From: Glaciecola blandensis
GTDB lineage: Bacteria; Pseudomonadota; Gammaproteobacteria; Enterobacterales; Alteromonadaceae
DNA: 64,000 bases
Assembly: GCF_031846165.1 (NCBI RefSeq)
Contig: NZ_JAVRIE010000001.1
Span: 806,001 to 870,000, forward strand
Direction of reading: 5' to 3'
Shown here: positions 26,892 through 37,000 of the stretch, one piece after another
Position numbering within the stretch: the first letter of the stretch is position 1
Layout: every line of letters begins with the position of its first letter
The notes under the pieces: model-generated
Told to the model about the DNA's origin: nothing
The model's database searches: none
What the model saw: only the letters and a program-made list of their open reading frames with translations
Translations under genes and position numbers: made by a program

Positions 26892-27652
26892 TAGGCTAAC
26901 ATTCCGCCGTCAACATTTATGCATGCACCGGTAGTGTAGCTTGAGGCATCAGACACTAAATATAGCACTGTACCAGCCATTTCATCAGGATCAGCGACAC
27001 GACCCAGTGGGATGACTTTAAGCGCGTGTTTCAAAATAGAGTCATTAGTCGTCAACGCCGATGCAAACTTAGTATCAGTTAAACCAGGTAGCAACGCATT
27101 TACTCGAATATTTAACTTGCCACATTCCTTTGCAAATGACTTAGTCATACTGATCACAGCGGCTTTCGTAATTGAATAAATACCTTGCATATCACCAGGC
27201 GAGACACCGTTTACTGACGCCGTATTCAGAATGACGCCTGATCCCTGCTCTCTCATCAATTTACCCGCCTCGATTGACATGAAGAAGTATCCACGCACGT
27301 TTACATCGACGGTTTTCTGATATGCTCCCAGATCAGTATCTAGAATATGTCCAAAATACGGATTGGCAGCAGCATTATTCACTAGGATGTCGACTTTACC
27401 GAACTCTGATTTTACGAAATCAAATAGCGCCGTTATTTGCGCCATTTCACCTACATGACAAGCGAATGCAGTGGCTTTCCCACCATCATCTCGAATGCTT
27501 TGTGCAACTTCTTCGCAAGCTTCGATTTTACGACTCGAAACAAGCACGTGAGCCCCCTTTGCAGCCAATAAACGTGCGATTGACTCACCAATGCCTCTAC
27601 TAGCCCCAGTAACGATGGCAATCTTGCCGCTTAGATCAAACAAATCTTTCAT
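26891..27652 (-). CDS. Short-chain dehydrogenase/reductase
   Basis: This 253-residue NAD(P)-dependent oxidoreductase has the Rossmann glycine motif VTGASRGIGESIA, the NNAA motif and the catalytic Ser/Tyr/Lys set (NTASVNG and YSITKAA). The C-terminus ends in NVDGGMLA, much like the neighbouring SDR. The start is ATG at 27652 with AAGGAG just upstream; an in-frame TTG five codons earlier overlaps that site and is unlikely. Within the acyl-CoA dehydrogenase operon it probably oxidises or reduces a hydroxyacyl intermediate, but the substrate is not known. Confidence 0.87.
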   Translation of the reverse strand: MKDLFDLSGKIAIVTGASRGIGESIARLLAAKGAHVLVSSRKIEACEEVAQSIRDDGGKATAFACHVGEMAQITALFDFVKSEFGKVDILVNNAAANPYFGHILDTDLGAYQKTVDVNVRGYFFMSIEAGKLMREQGSGVILNTASVNGVSPGDMQGIYSITKAAVISMTKSFAKECGKLNIRVNALLPGLTDTKFASALTTNDSILKHALKVIPLGRVADPDEMAGTVLYLVSDASSYTTGACINVDGGMLA

Positions 27653-27724
27653 GTTAACTCCTTTCAAACTGAATTATATACTTTAGCGAGTTTACGCTTC
27701 TCTTGGCGCTAAAACACCTACTTT

Positions 27725-28492
27725 TTAAGCTAGCATTCCACCATCTAGCACCATGGTTTGTCCTGTCATAAAGCTACTTTCATCACTACACATCCAAGCC
27801 ATTGCACCTGCAATTTCATCTGGCTTGCCTAGTCGCTTCATTGGGTTCGCTTTGACTAGTGCCTTACGTCCCCTTTCATCAAGTTTCGCCATTGTATTTT
27901 GTACCATAGGTGTGTCCACAAAACTTGGACAAACCGCATTAAAACGAATATTCGCTCTGGCATATTCAACAGCGGCAGATTTAGTTAGCCCCACGACACC
28001 ATGTTTAGCAGCGGAATAGGCAGAAATCATTGGCGAAGAGCGCAAGCCTGCAACCGATGCTACATTAATGACATGTCCACCACCATTCGGAGCCATACAC
28101 GCAATCGCAGCACGCATACAATGCCACACACCTTTAAGATTCACGGCTATGTTTCGATCAAAATCATCATCGCTTAACTCATGCATCGGCGCTGGATCGT
28201 GGTCAATACCCGCATTATTAATAACGACATCAATGCCACCCAGTTGTTGCATGGCAGCAGCAAACAGGTTTTTTACCGACTTCGCATCAGACACATCTAC
28301 TGCGTGGGTCAATAGCGATGTGCCATGGTTTGACGCTTGTTTTTTAGTTTTTTCAGAGTTCTCTGCAGACAAGTCAGCAATCATGACTTTAGCACCTCTC
28401 TGTGCAAGCAATAATGCAAGCTCAGCGCCAATGCCTGATGCACCACCTGTGATTAGAATGCGTTTATTTTCTACGTTTGCTGCTGGATTCAT
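27725..28492 (-). CDS. Short-chain dehydrogenase/reductase, 3-hydroxyacyl type possible
   Basis: The 255-residue SDR has ITGGASGIGAELA as the cofactor motif, VINNAGI, and catalytic NVASVAG plus YSAAKHG. It is of the length and pattern seen in 2,5-dichloro-cyclohexadienediol-dehydrogenase-like and 3-hydroxyacyl-CoA dehydrogenase-like SDRs. The start overlaps the stop codon of the CurA-like gene by four bases (ATGA), so translation is coupled. Its C-terminal LDGGMLA matches the other SDR in this operon, and the two may act in sequence or on different stereoisomers. Confidence 0.86.
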   Translation of the reverse strand: MNPAANVENKRILITGGASGIGAELALLLAQRGAKVMIADLSAENSEKTKKQASNHGTSLLTHAVDVSDAKSVKNLFAAAMQQLGGIDVVINNAGIDHDPAPMHELSDDDFDRNIAVNLKGVWHCMRAAIACMAPNGGGHVINVASVAGLRSSPMISAYSAAKHGVVGLTKSAAVEYARANIRFNAVCPSFVDTPMVQNTMAKLDERGRKALVKANPMKRLGKPDEIAGAMAWMCSDESSFMTGQTMVLDGGMLA

Positions 28493-29502
28493 TCTGCATC
28501 TCCTACTTTAAGGACTAACTTCCCGAAGTTTTCGCCTTTAAATAACATCATCAAGGTGTTCGGGAATGTTTCTATCCCTTCAATGATATGGTCTTTTACC
28601 TTCATCTCACCTGATTGAATCCACCCCGCAATATCTTTCATCGCACTTGGATATTCACTGACGTTATCGAAAACAACAATGCCTTCCATTCTTGCTCGGT
28701 TAACAAGTAAAGAGAGATAATTAGAAGGGCCTTTTACTGGGGTGGTATTATTATATTGACTTATAGCACCACAAATAACGATCCTTGCTTTCATGTTTAT
28801 TTGAGTCAGAACATCGTCAAGAATGTCGCCACCGACATTGTCGAAGAATACATCCACGCCTTTTGGACAGGCCACTTTGAGTGCCTTTTTCACGTTTTCA
28901 GATTTATAATCAACTGCGGCATCAAAGCCAAGCTCATTAACAAGGAAATCGCACTTTTCTTTACCGCCAGCAATGCCAACTACGCGACAACCTTTGATTC
29001 TTGCTATTTGACCCACTAAACCACCAACAGCACCTGCAGCTCCGCTTACAACGACGGTTTCGCCTTCTTTGGGTTCTCCCGTTTTTAGCAAACCAAAATA
29101 ACCTGTCATACCAGGCATACCCAGCACACCTAGATAGTAAGACAATGGTGCGAGATTAGCATCAACCTTGTGCAACATACTGCCATCAGATACTGCATAC
29201 TCTTGCACTCCCTGATAGCCACACACAAAGTCACCTTCTTGGAATTTATCATGCTTACTGGATATCACTTTACCAACGGTACCTGCTCGCATAACGGCGC
29301 CAATTTGAACCGGCTCAATGTATGATTTTGCATCGTTTAACCAACCACGCATGGCAGGATCTAGTGAAACGTATAACACTTTTATTAATAACTGCCCTTC
29401 TTTAAGTTCAGGAAGGTCAGACTCAACCATTTTCCAAGTACTTTCATCAGGTGCGCCTATTGGGCGCTGTGCCAGTTGCCATTGTTTGTTTGTTATCGTC
29501 AT
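28489..29502 (-). CDS. NADP-dependent oxidoreductase, CurA/leukotriene B4 dehydrogenase-like
   Basis: This zinc-independent medium-chain reductase usually reduces the C=C bond of alpha,beta-unsaturated carbonyl compounds with NADPH. The 337-residue protein has LYVSLDPAMRGWLND, typical of the CurA/PTGR family, a VVSGAAGAVGGLVGQIARI nucleotide-binding stretch, and GVDVFFDNVGGDILD. No zinc ligands are seen. It sits 10 bases after the acyl-CoA dehydrogenase gene and overlaps the SDR gene, so the operon can interconvert enoyl, hydroxy and keto intermediates. Confidence 0.9.
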   Translation of the reverse strand: MTITNKQWQLAQRPIGAPDESTWKMVESDLPELKEGQLLIKVLYVSLDPAMRGWLNDAKSYIEPVQIGAVMRAGTVGKVISSKHDKFQEGDFVCGYQGVQEYAVSDGSMLHKVDANLAPLSYYLGVLGMPGMTGYFGLLKTGEPKEGETVVVSGAAGAVGGLVGQIARIKGCRVVGIAGGKEKCDFLVNELGFDAAVDYKSENVKKALKVACPKGVDVFFDNVGGDILDDVLTQINMKARIVICGAISQYNNTTPVKGPSNYLSLLVNRARMEGIVVFDNVSEYPSAMKDIAGWIQSGEMKVKDHIIEGIETFPNTLMMLFKGENFGKLVLKVGDAE

Positions 29503-29512
29503 CGTCTTCTCC

Positions 29513-31315
29513 TTAGAACCAGTCTGCTTGCATTGTTGAACAAACGTCGTTGTCTTGTTTTAATATTTTGATATCTCGTTCAATAGTGGGTAGTTCCCAG
29601 CTAACGAAATAGGCCGCAGCTTTTAATTTGCCTTCGTAAAAAGCAGTTTCTTGTTCTGTTACATTGTCACCAGCCAGCTTTTGCTCCGCCACATGTGATT
29701 GACGAAGCCATATCCAAGTCACTACGATTTGCGAGAAAACACTCATTAAAGCTTGCGCATTCGCCAACAAAGTCGCTTGCTTGTCGTTTTGCAATGTTCC
29801 TGCTACATGCGTCAGGATGTCATGAAGCTTTTGTAGATATGGCAGGAATTCTTTCACTAATTTCCCTGTTTTCGGTCCAGACATAGCGACCAAGTCTTTT
29901 TCTATTTCACGTTGCAAGATCTTGAGCCCAAGTCCATTTTTTTGCCACAACTTGCGGAACGACAAATCTAAAGCTTGTATTCCATTTGTCCCCTCATGAA
30001 TTGGGTTTAGGCGATTATCACGCCAAAACTGCTCTGCGTAATATTCTCTGGTATACCCTGAGCCACCTAACACCTGAATTCCCAAATCATTCGCTTTCGG
30101 ACCAAATTCTGAGGGCCAAGCTTTGAATACAGGCGTGAGTAAATCAAGAAGCTCTTGCAGTGATTCTTTTTCTTCTTTGTCTTCACACACATTAATGCGA
30201 TCAATAAGGTGAGAACCGTATAAACAAAGCGCCATGCCGCCCTCTGTATAGGCTTTCTGCGCTAGAAGCATTCTTTTCACATCGCCATGCAATACGATAG
30301 GAGATGGCTTTGAGGGGTCGCTGTGCTCTGCGCTTCTGCCTTGAGTTCGCTCTTTGGCATAAGCTAAAGAATATTGATACCCGCGATAACCAATCATTGC
30401 TGCGCCAAAACCGACACCGATTCTCGCTTCATTCATCATCATAAACATGTAGCGCAAACCATGATGTTCCTCACCCACGAGATAACCATGACAATCATCA
30501 TTTTCACCAAAGGTTAAGGCTGTTGAGGTTGTGCCACGATAGCCAAGCTTGTGTATAAGGCCCGCTAACTGAACATCATTTCGATTCAAAATCTCGCCTT
30601 TGTCATCCAAGCGGAACTTTGGTACGACAAACAATGAAATTCCCTTTACGCCAGCTGGACCACCAGGGATTTTTGCTAACACAAGGTGCACAATATTGCT
30701 CGACAGTTCGTGCTCGCCACCCGAGATATACAGTTTACTCCCTTTCAAGCGGTAGTTTCCGTCTTCATGCTTCGTCGCGGTTGTCGTGATGTCAGCTAGA
30801 GACGAACCAGCGTGCGGTTCGGTTAGCGCCATCGTACCGGTAAACTCACCGCTCAACATACGAGGCATAAAGGTTTCTTTTAATTCACTAGAGGCGAAAT
30901 GGTTAATCACGTTGGCTGCTGCTGCAGTTAAGAATGGGTAAGCCGTAGACGAAGGATTTGCTGCCATAAAATAGGCAGATGCTGCTGTCATTAGCACCTC
31001 AGGCAGTTGCATCCCGCCATCTTCAAAGCTATAGCGTCCTGCAATAAAACCCGCCTCGCAAAATGCATCATAGGCCATTTTCACTTCAGGTATCATACTG
31101 ACCTTTTGACCGTCGAAAGTAGGCTCATCTTTATCCGCGATATGGTTGTGCGGTAAAAACAGATCGGTCGCTATCTTTTCAGCTGTTCCTAACATCGCAG
31201 AAAAAGTATCTTTGCTATGCTCTTCAAACTTTTCAAACTGGCATAACTTGTCCGCTTCGAGCACATCATACAATTGAAATTGCATTTCTAAATCGGGTAT
31301 GAGCTTCTCTGACAT
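29513..31315 (-). CDS. Acyl-CoA dehydrogenase, 600-residue DmdC-like class
   Basis: This FAD-dependent enzyme introduces the alpha,beta double bond into an acyl-CoA. At 600 residues it belongs to the long ACAD class with an extra C-terminal domain, which includes DmdC-type and medium/long-chain enzymes. TGTMALTEPHAGSSLADI is the flavin and substrate signature, and IHEGTNGIQALDL supplies the likely catalytic Glu. The start is ATG at 31315 with AAAGGAA upstream. A reading frame reaching 31522 would add 69 residues rich in Cys and Tyr that do not fit the family. It heads the operon and is divergent from a TonB receptor. Electrons should pass to EtfAB (39918-41599) and ETF-QO. Confidence 0.9.
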   Translation of the reverse strand: MSEKLIPDLEMQFQLYDVLEADKLCQFEKFEEHSKDTFSAMLGTAEKIATDLFLPHNHIADKDEPTFDGQKVSMIPEVKMAYDAFCEAGFIAGRYSFEDGGMQLPEVLMTAASAYFMAANPSSTAYPFLTAAAANVINHFASSELKETFMPRMLSGEFTGTMALTEPHAGSSLADITTTATKHEDGNYRLKGSKLYISGGEHELSSNIVHLVLAKIPGGPAGVKGISLFVVPKFRLDDKGEILNRNDVQLAGLIHKLGYRGTTSTALTFGENDDCHGYLVGEEHHGLRYMFMMMNEARIGVGFGAAMIGYRGYQYSLAYAKERTQGRSAEHSDPSKPSPIVLHGDVKRMLLAQKAYTEGGMALCLYGSHLIDRINVCEDKEEKESLQELLDLLTPVFKAWPSEFGPKANDLGIQVLGGSGYTREYYAEQFWRDNRLNPIHEGTNGIQALDLSFRKLWQKNGLGLKILQREIEKDLVAMSGPKTGKLVKEFLPYLQKLHDILTHVAGTLQNDKQATLLANAQALMSVFSQIVVTWIWLRQSHVAEQKLAGDNVTEQETAFYEGKLKAAAYFVSWELPTIERDIKILKQDNDVCSTMQADWF

Positions 31316-31676
31316 AAGGGTTCCTTTTTTAATAAACTGCTTGGCTGAAGTTTGGTCGATAATTGTCAATAGACATTCTGTCGATATTTTTAATCGATTT
31401 GGTATCAAGCCGTAACATACTAAACAATACACATGATACGTATAACACCATACAAGCGATTTCCTATGCCAATTAAACATATGAATAGACAAATACAAAG
31501 TTGCTGAATAACAGCAACTCATTTTTCATAAAGACGACTTTTTATGTGACACTTTTATGAATTTATTATGACAGTAAGCCTTGTGAGGCTGGCCTTGAAT
31601 GCAAATATAAGTGGAAACTGATACACTCGCGCGCGATTTACAAACTCATGTTTAAACTCTACTAAAGGTTCAATAA
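31316..31676. other. Divergent intergenic region, acyl-CoA dehydrogenase operon and TonB receptor
   Basis: This 361-base gap should contain both promoters. It holds one perfect hairpin (31499-31519, AGTTGCTG and CAGCAACT around AATAA) followed on the plus strand by CATTTTTCAT. A weaker 5-bp hairpin (AGCCT/AGGCT) lies near 31577-31590. No LiuR- or PsrA-like operator was recognised and no small gene was seen. Confidence 0.6.
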
Positions 31677-33938
31677 ATGAAAAGCTACAAGCTAGCCAGC
31701 CTGGCAATTTGTATTAGTGCAGCATTGCAAACTACCTCACTATCCGCTCAAGAAGTTGAAAAAAACGAAGCGGTGTTGGAAACAATCACGGTGACAGCTC
31801 AAAAACGAGTGCAGTCAATTCAAGATGTTCCAATCTCTATCGCTACGCTAAATGGTGAGAAGTTTGAAAGCATTTTCTCAGGTGGCGAAGATATTTTGGC
31901 GCTCGCTGTTCGTGTGCCGGGCTTGTATGCCGAATCGTCTAATGGTCGAGTTGCTCCGCGTTTTTATATTCGTGGCCTAGGCAACACCGATTTTGACTTG
32001 GCAGCATCTCAACCGGTATCGATCATTATGGACGATGTGGTCAAAGAAAACGTCGTTCTCAAAAGTTTCCCTCTATTTGACATTGAACAAGTGGAAGTTA
32101 TTCGTGGACCACAAGGTACCCTTTTTGGACGTAATACCACTGCAGGTATCATCAAGTTTGACAGCGTTAAGCCAAGTGAAGACTTTGATGCATATGGTAA
32201 AGTGGCGTTCGGTTCTTTCGGTACAGTTAATGTCGAAGGTGCTGTTGGTGGCGGCTTAGCTGACAATATTGCGGGTCGTTTTTCATTTTTATCGCAACAA
32301 CGCGATGACTATATCGACAATGCATTTTCGGGTGAAGACGATGTTATTGGTGGCTATGACGAGCTAGCTTGGCGTGCGCAGTTGTTGTTTACACCAACTG
32401 CTGAATTAGACGTTCTCGTTAACCTGCATGGAAGAGACTTAGAAGGCACCGCGTCTATCTTTAGAGCAAATGTCTTCACTCGCGGTTCTAACGACCTAAA
32501 TGAAAACTACGATCGCGACACTGTTTATTATGACGGTAACCTTTTAGGTAACGGTTTTGATAACAACCCACAGGAATATGAAAACTTTGGATTTTCTGTA
32601 AAGGTTGACTACGATTTCGATGAGGCAACGTTTACTTCAATTACTGCAAATGAAGAAGCTGAAGGATTCAGTCTAGGTGATGTAGACGGTGGCGCAGGTT
32701 CAGGTGATACTTCTGTACCCGGCTTCATTCCTTTTACTGCGGTAACTCAAGATAAATTAAATGACCTAGAGCAATTTACGCAAGAGTTCCGTTTAGCCAG
32801 TAACAGTGACGATGCATTGAGCTGGCAAGTAGGTGCGTTTTACTATGACTCATCTTTCAATGTAACCAGTATCGACGGTTTCTTTGGTGCAACGACTGTA
32901 TTCCATGAAAATACTACTTGGGCAGTCTTCGGTCAGAGTACTTACGAAGTAAGCGAAAAACTCACTGTAACCGGTGGCTTACGCTACACAGAAGATGAGA
33001 AATCTCTCCGAGTTGGCGACCAAAATGTAGACGGTTTCGCATTGGTTATTGACGCAGCTCAAATCCAAGAGTATGCACCGATTAACGTCGATGACGGCCA
33101 AGTAGGCTATGAACTAAGCGCAAACTACAAGCTTGACGAGAACACATCATTATTTGCTCGCTATGCTAATGGTTTTAGAGCACAGAGTATTCAAGGCCGT
33201 GATGTTGCTTTCGAAGGCGCACCGTCAGTCGCTGAAGCTGAAACAATTAATAGCGTTGAAGTGGGCTTTAAATCTGATCTATTAGATGACAGTTTGCGAC
33301 TCAATGCGGCAGCGTTTTATTATGTTGTAGATGACATTCAATTCTCTGCCATTGGTGGCGGAGCGAACAATACGGCTCTTATCAATGCTGATAAAGGAAC
33401 TGCGTTTGGTTTCGAAATCGATGCAACGTATATCGTCAACGACAATTTAGTTTTAACTGGTGGTTACAGTTACAACAACACCGAAATAAAAGATGACAGT
33501 TTGTCTGTTTTCCCATGTGGTGCAAATGCCGACTTCGGTGGCAATTGTAGAGTGCTTAATCCAAGAACAGATGATAATCGCGCACTCATTGATGGAAACC
33601 CATTCCCACAAGCACCTGAAACTATCTTCAACTTTACTGCTCGCTACAGTATACCGGCGGGTGAAAACGGTGAGATATTTGCGTATACAGACTGGGCATT
33701 CCAAGGCAAAACCAACCTGTTCTTATATGACTCTGTTGAGTTTCAAACGGATGATAATGTTGAAGGTGGATTACGTATCGGCTATGAAAACTTCGAGCAC
33801 AACTATAGCATCGCGCTTTATAGTCGTAATATTACAGACGAAGATAACGTAAAAGGCGCAATTGATTTCAATAACCTAACGGGGATTGTAAATGAGCCGC
33901 GCGTTATTGGTATCGAAGGTAAAATTAGCTTCTTTTAA
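31677..33938 (+). CDS. TonB-dependent outer-membrane receptor
   Basis: This outer-membrane beta-barrel imports a ligand using energy from TonB/ExbBD. The 753-residue protein has a signal peptide ending near SLSAQ, a TonB-box-like segment LETITVTAQKR, and the plug domain with VEVIRGPQGTLFGRNTTAG. A long barrel of alternating strands follows and ends in the aromatic terminal residue (GKISFF). This pattern matches the Fe-siderophore/carbohydrate-type receptors that are abundant in Alteromonadales and sphingomonads. The ligand is not evident. Its position facing the acyl-CoA dehydrogenase operon suggests a hydrophobic or acyl substrate, but this is inference. Confidence 0.92.
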   Translation: MKSYKLASLAICISAALQTTSLSAQEVEKNEAVLETITVTAQKRVQSIQDVPISIATLNGEKFESIFSGGEDILALAVRVPGLYAESSNGRVAPRFYIRGLGNTDFDLAASQPVSIIMDDVVKENVVLKSFPLFDIEQVEVIRGPQGTLFGRNTTAGIIKFDSVKPSEDFDAYGKVAFGSFGTVNVEGAVGGGLADNIAGRFSFLSQQRDDYIDNAFSGEDDVIGGYDELAWRAQLLFTPTAELDVLVNLHGRDLEGTASIFRANVFTRGSNDLNENYDRDTVYYDGNLLGNGFDNNPQEYENFGFSVKVDYDFDEATFTSITANEEAEGFSLGDVDGGAGSGDTSVPGFIPFTAVTQDKLNDLEQFTQEFRLASNSDDALSWQVGAFYYDSSFNVTSIDGFFGATTVFHENTTWAVFGQSTYEVSEKLTVTGGLRYTEDEKSLRVGDQNVDGFALVIDAAQIQEYAPINVDDGQVGYELSANYKLDENTSLFARYANGFRAQSIQGRDVAFEGAPSVAEAETINSVEVGFKSDLLDDSLRLNAAAFYYVVDDIQFSAIGGGANNTALINADKGTAFGFEIDATYIVNDNLVLTGGYSYNNTEIKDDSLSVFPCGANADFGGNCRVLNPRTDDNRALIDGNPFPQAPETIFNFTARYSIPAGENGEIFAYTDWAFQGKTNLFLYDSVEFQTDDNVEGGLRIGYENFEHNYSIALYSRNITDEDNVKGAIDFNNLTGIVNEPRVIGIEGKISFF

Positions 33939-33966
33939 GCGTTTATAATCGTTTAGAAAAGCAACT

Positions 33967-34051
33967 AAAAAGGGGTCAGAGTTAATTTAATATGCCATCG
34001 GCAATTAAATTAACTCTGACCCCTTTTTTAATTAACTCTGACCCCTTTTTT
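33967..34051. repeat. REP-like inverted repeat with GGGGTCAGAGTTAATT arms
   Basis: A 25-base arm (33967-33991) is an exact inverted match to 34004-34028 around a 12-base loop. A further copy of the right arm (34030-34051) follows directly. The core GGGGTCAGAGTTAATT is a motif I know from repeats associated with REP-type/IS200-like Y1 transposases in marine gammaproteobacteria. No transposase is present here. The third copy abuts the RND gene stop codon (34052). The element separates two convergent genes and probably also works as a bidirectional terminator. Confidence 0.8.
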
Positions 34052-37000
34052 CTAACCTCGAGTCTGAGTACTTTCCAAAGTAGACTGTTGTAGCCCGCTT
34101 TTCGCCTTGTCTCGTTTAAACAAGCCTGTGAAGTCATCCAGTATTAAATAAAGGGAAGGAATCAAAAGCAATGTTATGACGGTGGCAAACAAAATACCAA
34201 ACGCTAAGGAAATAGCCATGGGTATGACTACCTGAGCTTGTAGGCTTCGCTCAAAAACAATAGGCATCAAGCCCATAAACGTGGTCAATGAAGTTAACAC
34301 AATTGCTCTAAAACGTTCGCTCCCCGATTTCAAGACAGCGTCCATCAAGTTATGACCTTCTGCCCTCGCCTTGTTCACAAAATCGACCATAATCAATGAG
34401 TCATTCACTACCACTCCCGCTAACGCAATAATGCCGCAGATTGATAGGACACTCACCGCTTGCCCGAATATTAAATGTCCGACAATCGCACCGACCATGC
34501 CAAATGGAATAACCGACATTATGATCAAGGGTTGCAAATATGACTTAAGAGGTATCGCCATCAGCGCGTAAATAGCGATTAAAGCAAACAAAAAACCCTG
34601 CGCCAACGAAACGACGGCATCTTGCTCGTCTTTTGAATTACCTTGTAATCTAAATTCGACAGCAGGATACCGCTCCAGCATCTCGGGAATCACCTTCATT
34701 TGCACTTCAACTGTCAGGTCGCGAGTATCGACAATGTCCGTATCTACTTTGGCTGACACAGAAACAGAACGTGAACCATCCACTCTTATTATGTTCGCAT
34801 ACCCTTTGCCCAATTCGATATCAGCTACTTCGCGAAACGGAATATCGTCACCATTTGGCGCTCGGACTCGCATATTCTCCAGATTACCAATAGAATTTCG
34901 CTCGTCCTTAGGGTATCGAACCATGACTTTAATCTCTTCATCATCACGCTGTATCCTTTGAGCTTCAGCACCATAAAACCCATTTCGCACTTGCTGAGCT
35001 AATGAGGATAGCGTTAATCCCAAAGACTCGGCCTCAGGTTTTAAATCAAGCTTGATTTCGTCACTACCACCACTGAAGGTATCCGTCACTTCAGTGATAC
35101 CTGCGTAGGCGCCCAAGTAACTGCGGAGCTCTTTGGCGACATTTTCTAATTGTTGAATATCATTGGATCTGAATTCAAAATCAAGTCCATTGGCACCACC
35201 TGGTCCGCCGGGATTACCAATGTTGAAGTTTCTGACACCGGGTATTTCTGGAAGTAGTGCGCGCCATTCGTCTTGCATTTGGACGTCGGTCAATTCGCGA
35301 GTCTCGCCTTTTGTCAACTCAACAAACACAGTCCCACCTAAAGTGCCGTTATCAAAAGCAATAGCATGCTTGACTGCGTTAGAGCCGGTTTCTGCTTTTA
35401 CCTTTTCATCCATTTTGTACATCGCATCTAACATTGCATTCATCGCGATGTCTCTCTGTGCGATCGATGAGCCAGGCTCAAGTTCAACGCTTGCTTGCAT
35501 AAAATCAGACGGAATATTGGGGAAAAATTGCCAGCGCACCAAACCACTGCTGAATAAACCAATGGTGACAATCAACATGCCAATAAAAGCGGCTAAGGTG
35601 GTATACCTGTTGCGAACTGCCTTTGCTAGAAACGGTACATACTTGTCTTTTATGAAGGTCTTAATACCAATACTAAAAATATCTCTAAAACGTTGAAAAG
35701 CGTTAGCTTTCTTTGGGTCGTAAGGCTTCAGCTTCATGTGTGCCAAGTGAGCTGGAAGAATTAACTTGGACTCAATCAAAGAAAAGATCAAGCATAAGAT
35801 AACCACCATACCTATGGTTTTCCAAATGACACTTGTTGGCCCACTCACCATTAACATGGGTGAAAAAGCGGCAATAGTGGTCAATACACCGAAGGTTGCT
35901 GGCATTGCCACCTTCTTGACACCCCGTATGACGGACTCTGTACTATGACCCTTTTTATCAATTTCTGAATAGGCCGATTCGCCCATAATAATTGCATCGT
36001 CTACCACTATCCCCAGTACCAGTATAAAACCAAATAAACTGAGCATATTAATGGAGACATCAACTTGTGACATTGGCATAAACATCAGTGTGCCTAAAAA
36101 GCAAACGGGAAGGCCCACGATCACCCAAAAAGCTAGCTTTACTCTAAGAAACAGGGATAACACGATAAATACGAGTGCGGCACCGGCCAGCATATTCTTG
36201 ATCATCATATTTAAACGATCAGCTAAATAGAAGGAACTGTCGCCCCATGTATCAGCCTTGATGTTTGCTGGCATCTCTTCACGTTTTTTATCAAGGTATT
36301 CGTTGACTGATTTGGAAATTTGTAAGGCGTTCTGGTCACCCACGGCACGCACTCTGATACTAACCGCTGGCTTCCCATCAAATAATGCATATTGATTATC
36401 TTCTACAAAACCATCATTGATTGTTGCAATATCACCGAGAAGTAAACGAGTGCCATCATCGCGACTAATTAAAGCTACTTTAGCGAAATCCCATGCGTTA
36501 TAGGCTTGCCCGTTTGCCCTCAATAAAATATCACCATTGTCGGAACGTATGGAACCACCCGGAAGGTCAATGGATGACTGACGAATCGCATTTACCAATT
36601 CGTTAAAAGTGAGGTCATACTCTTGCAGTTTTCGTTCTGATATTTCAACTGAAATTTCATAGTTTCGAGAACCGACAACCGATACATCTGAAATCCCAGG
36701 TAGGTTTGCGATATCGTCACGAATGCTTTGCGTATATTGCTTTAACTCTCTCTCAGTGGTATCACCATACACAGAGACCCAAAGAACGTCCTGCGGAAAC
36801 TTAATTCTATATACGACTGGCTTTTCAGTGTTGCCAGGGAAACTGGGGATGGCATCTACTTGTACCTTTACTTCATCCAATAAGGTTTGAACGTCATAAC
36901 CATCTTCAACTTCGATGCTCAAGGAGCCCACGCCTTCTCTCGCAGTTGACGTGAGCTTCTTAATACCCTCGAGATCTTTGACAGCCTCTTCAAGTTTTAA

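Noticed and set aside
31316..31522. N-terminal extension of the acyl-CoA dehydrogenase by 69 residues
   Set aside because: The extra sequence is Cys/Tyr-rich and unlike the family. The ATG at 31315 has a good ribosome-binding site and gives the usual 600-residue length.
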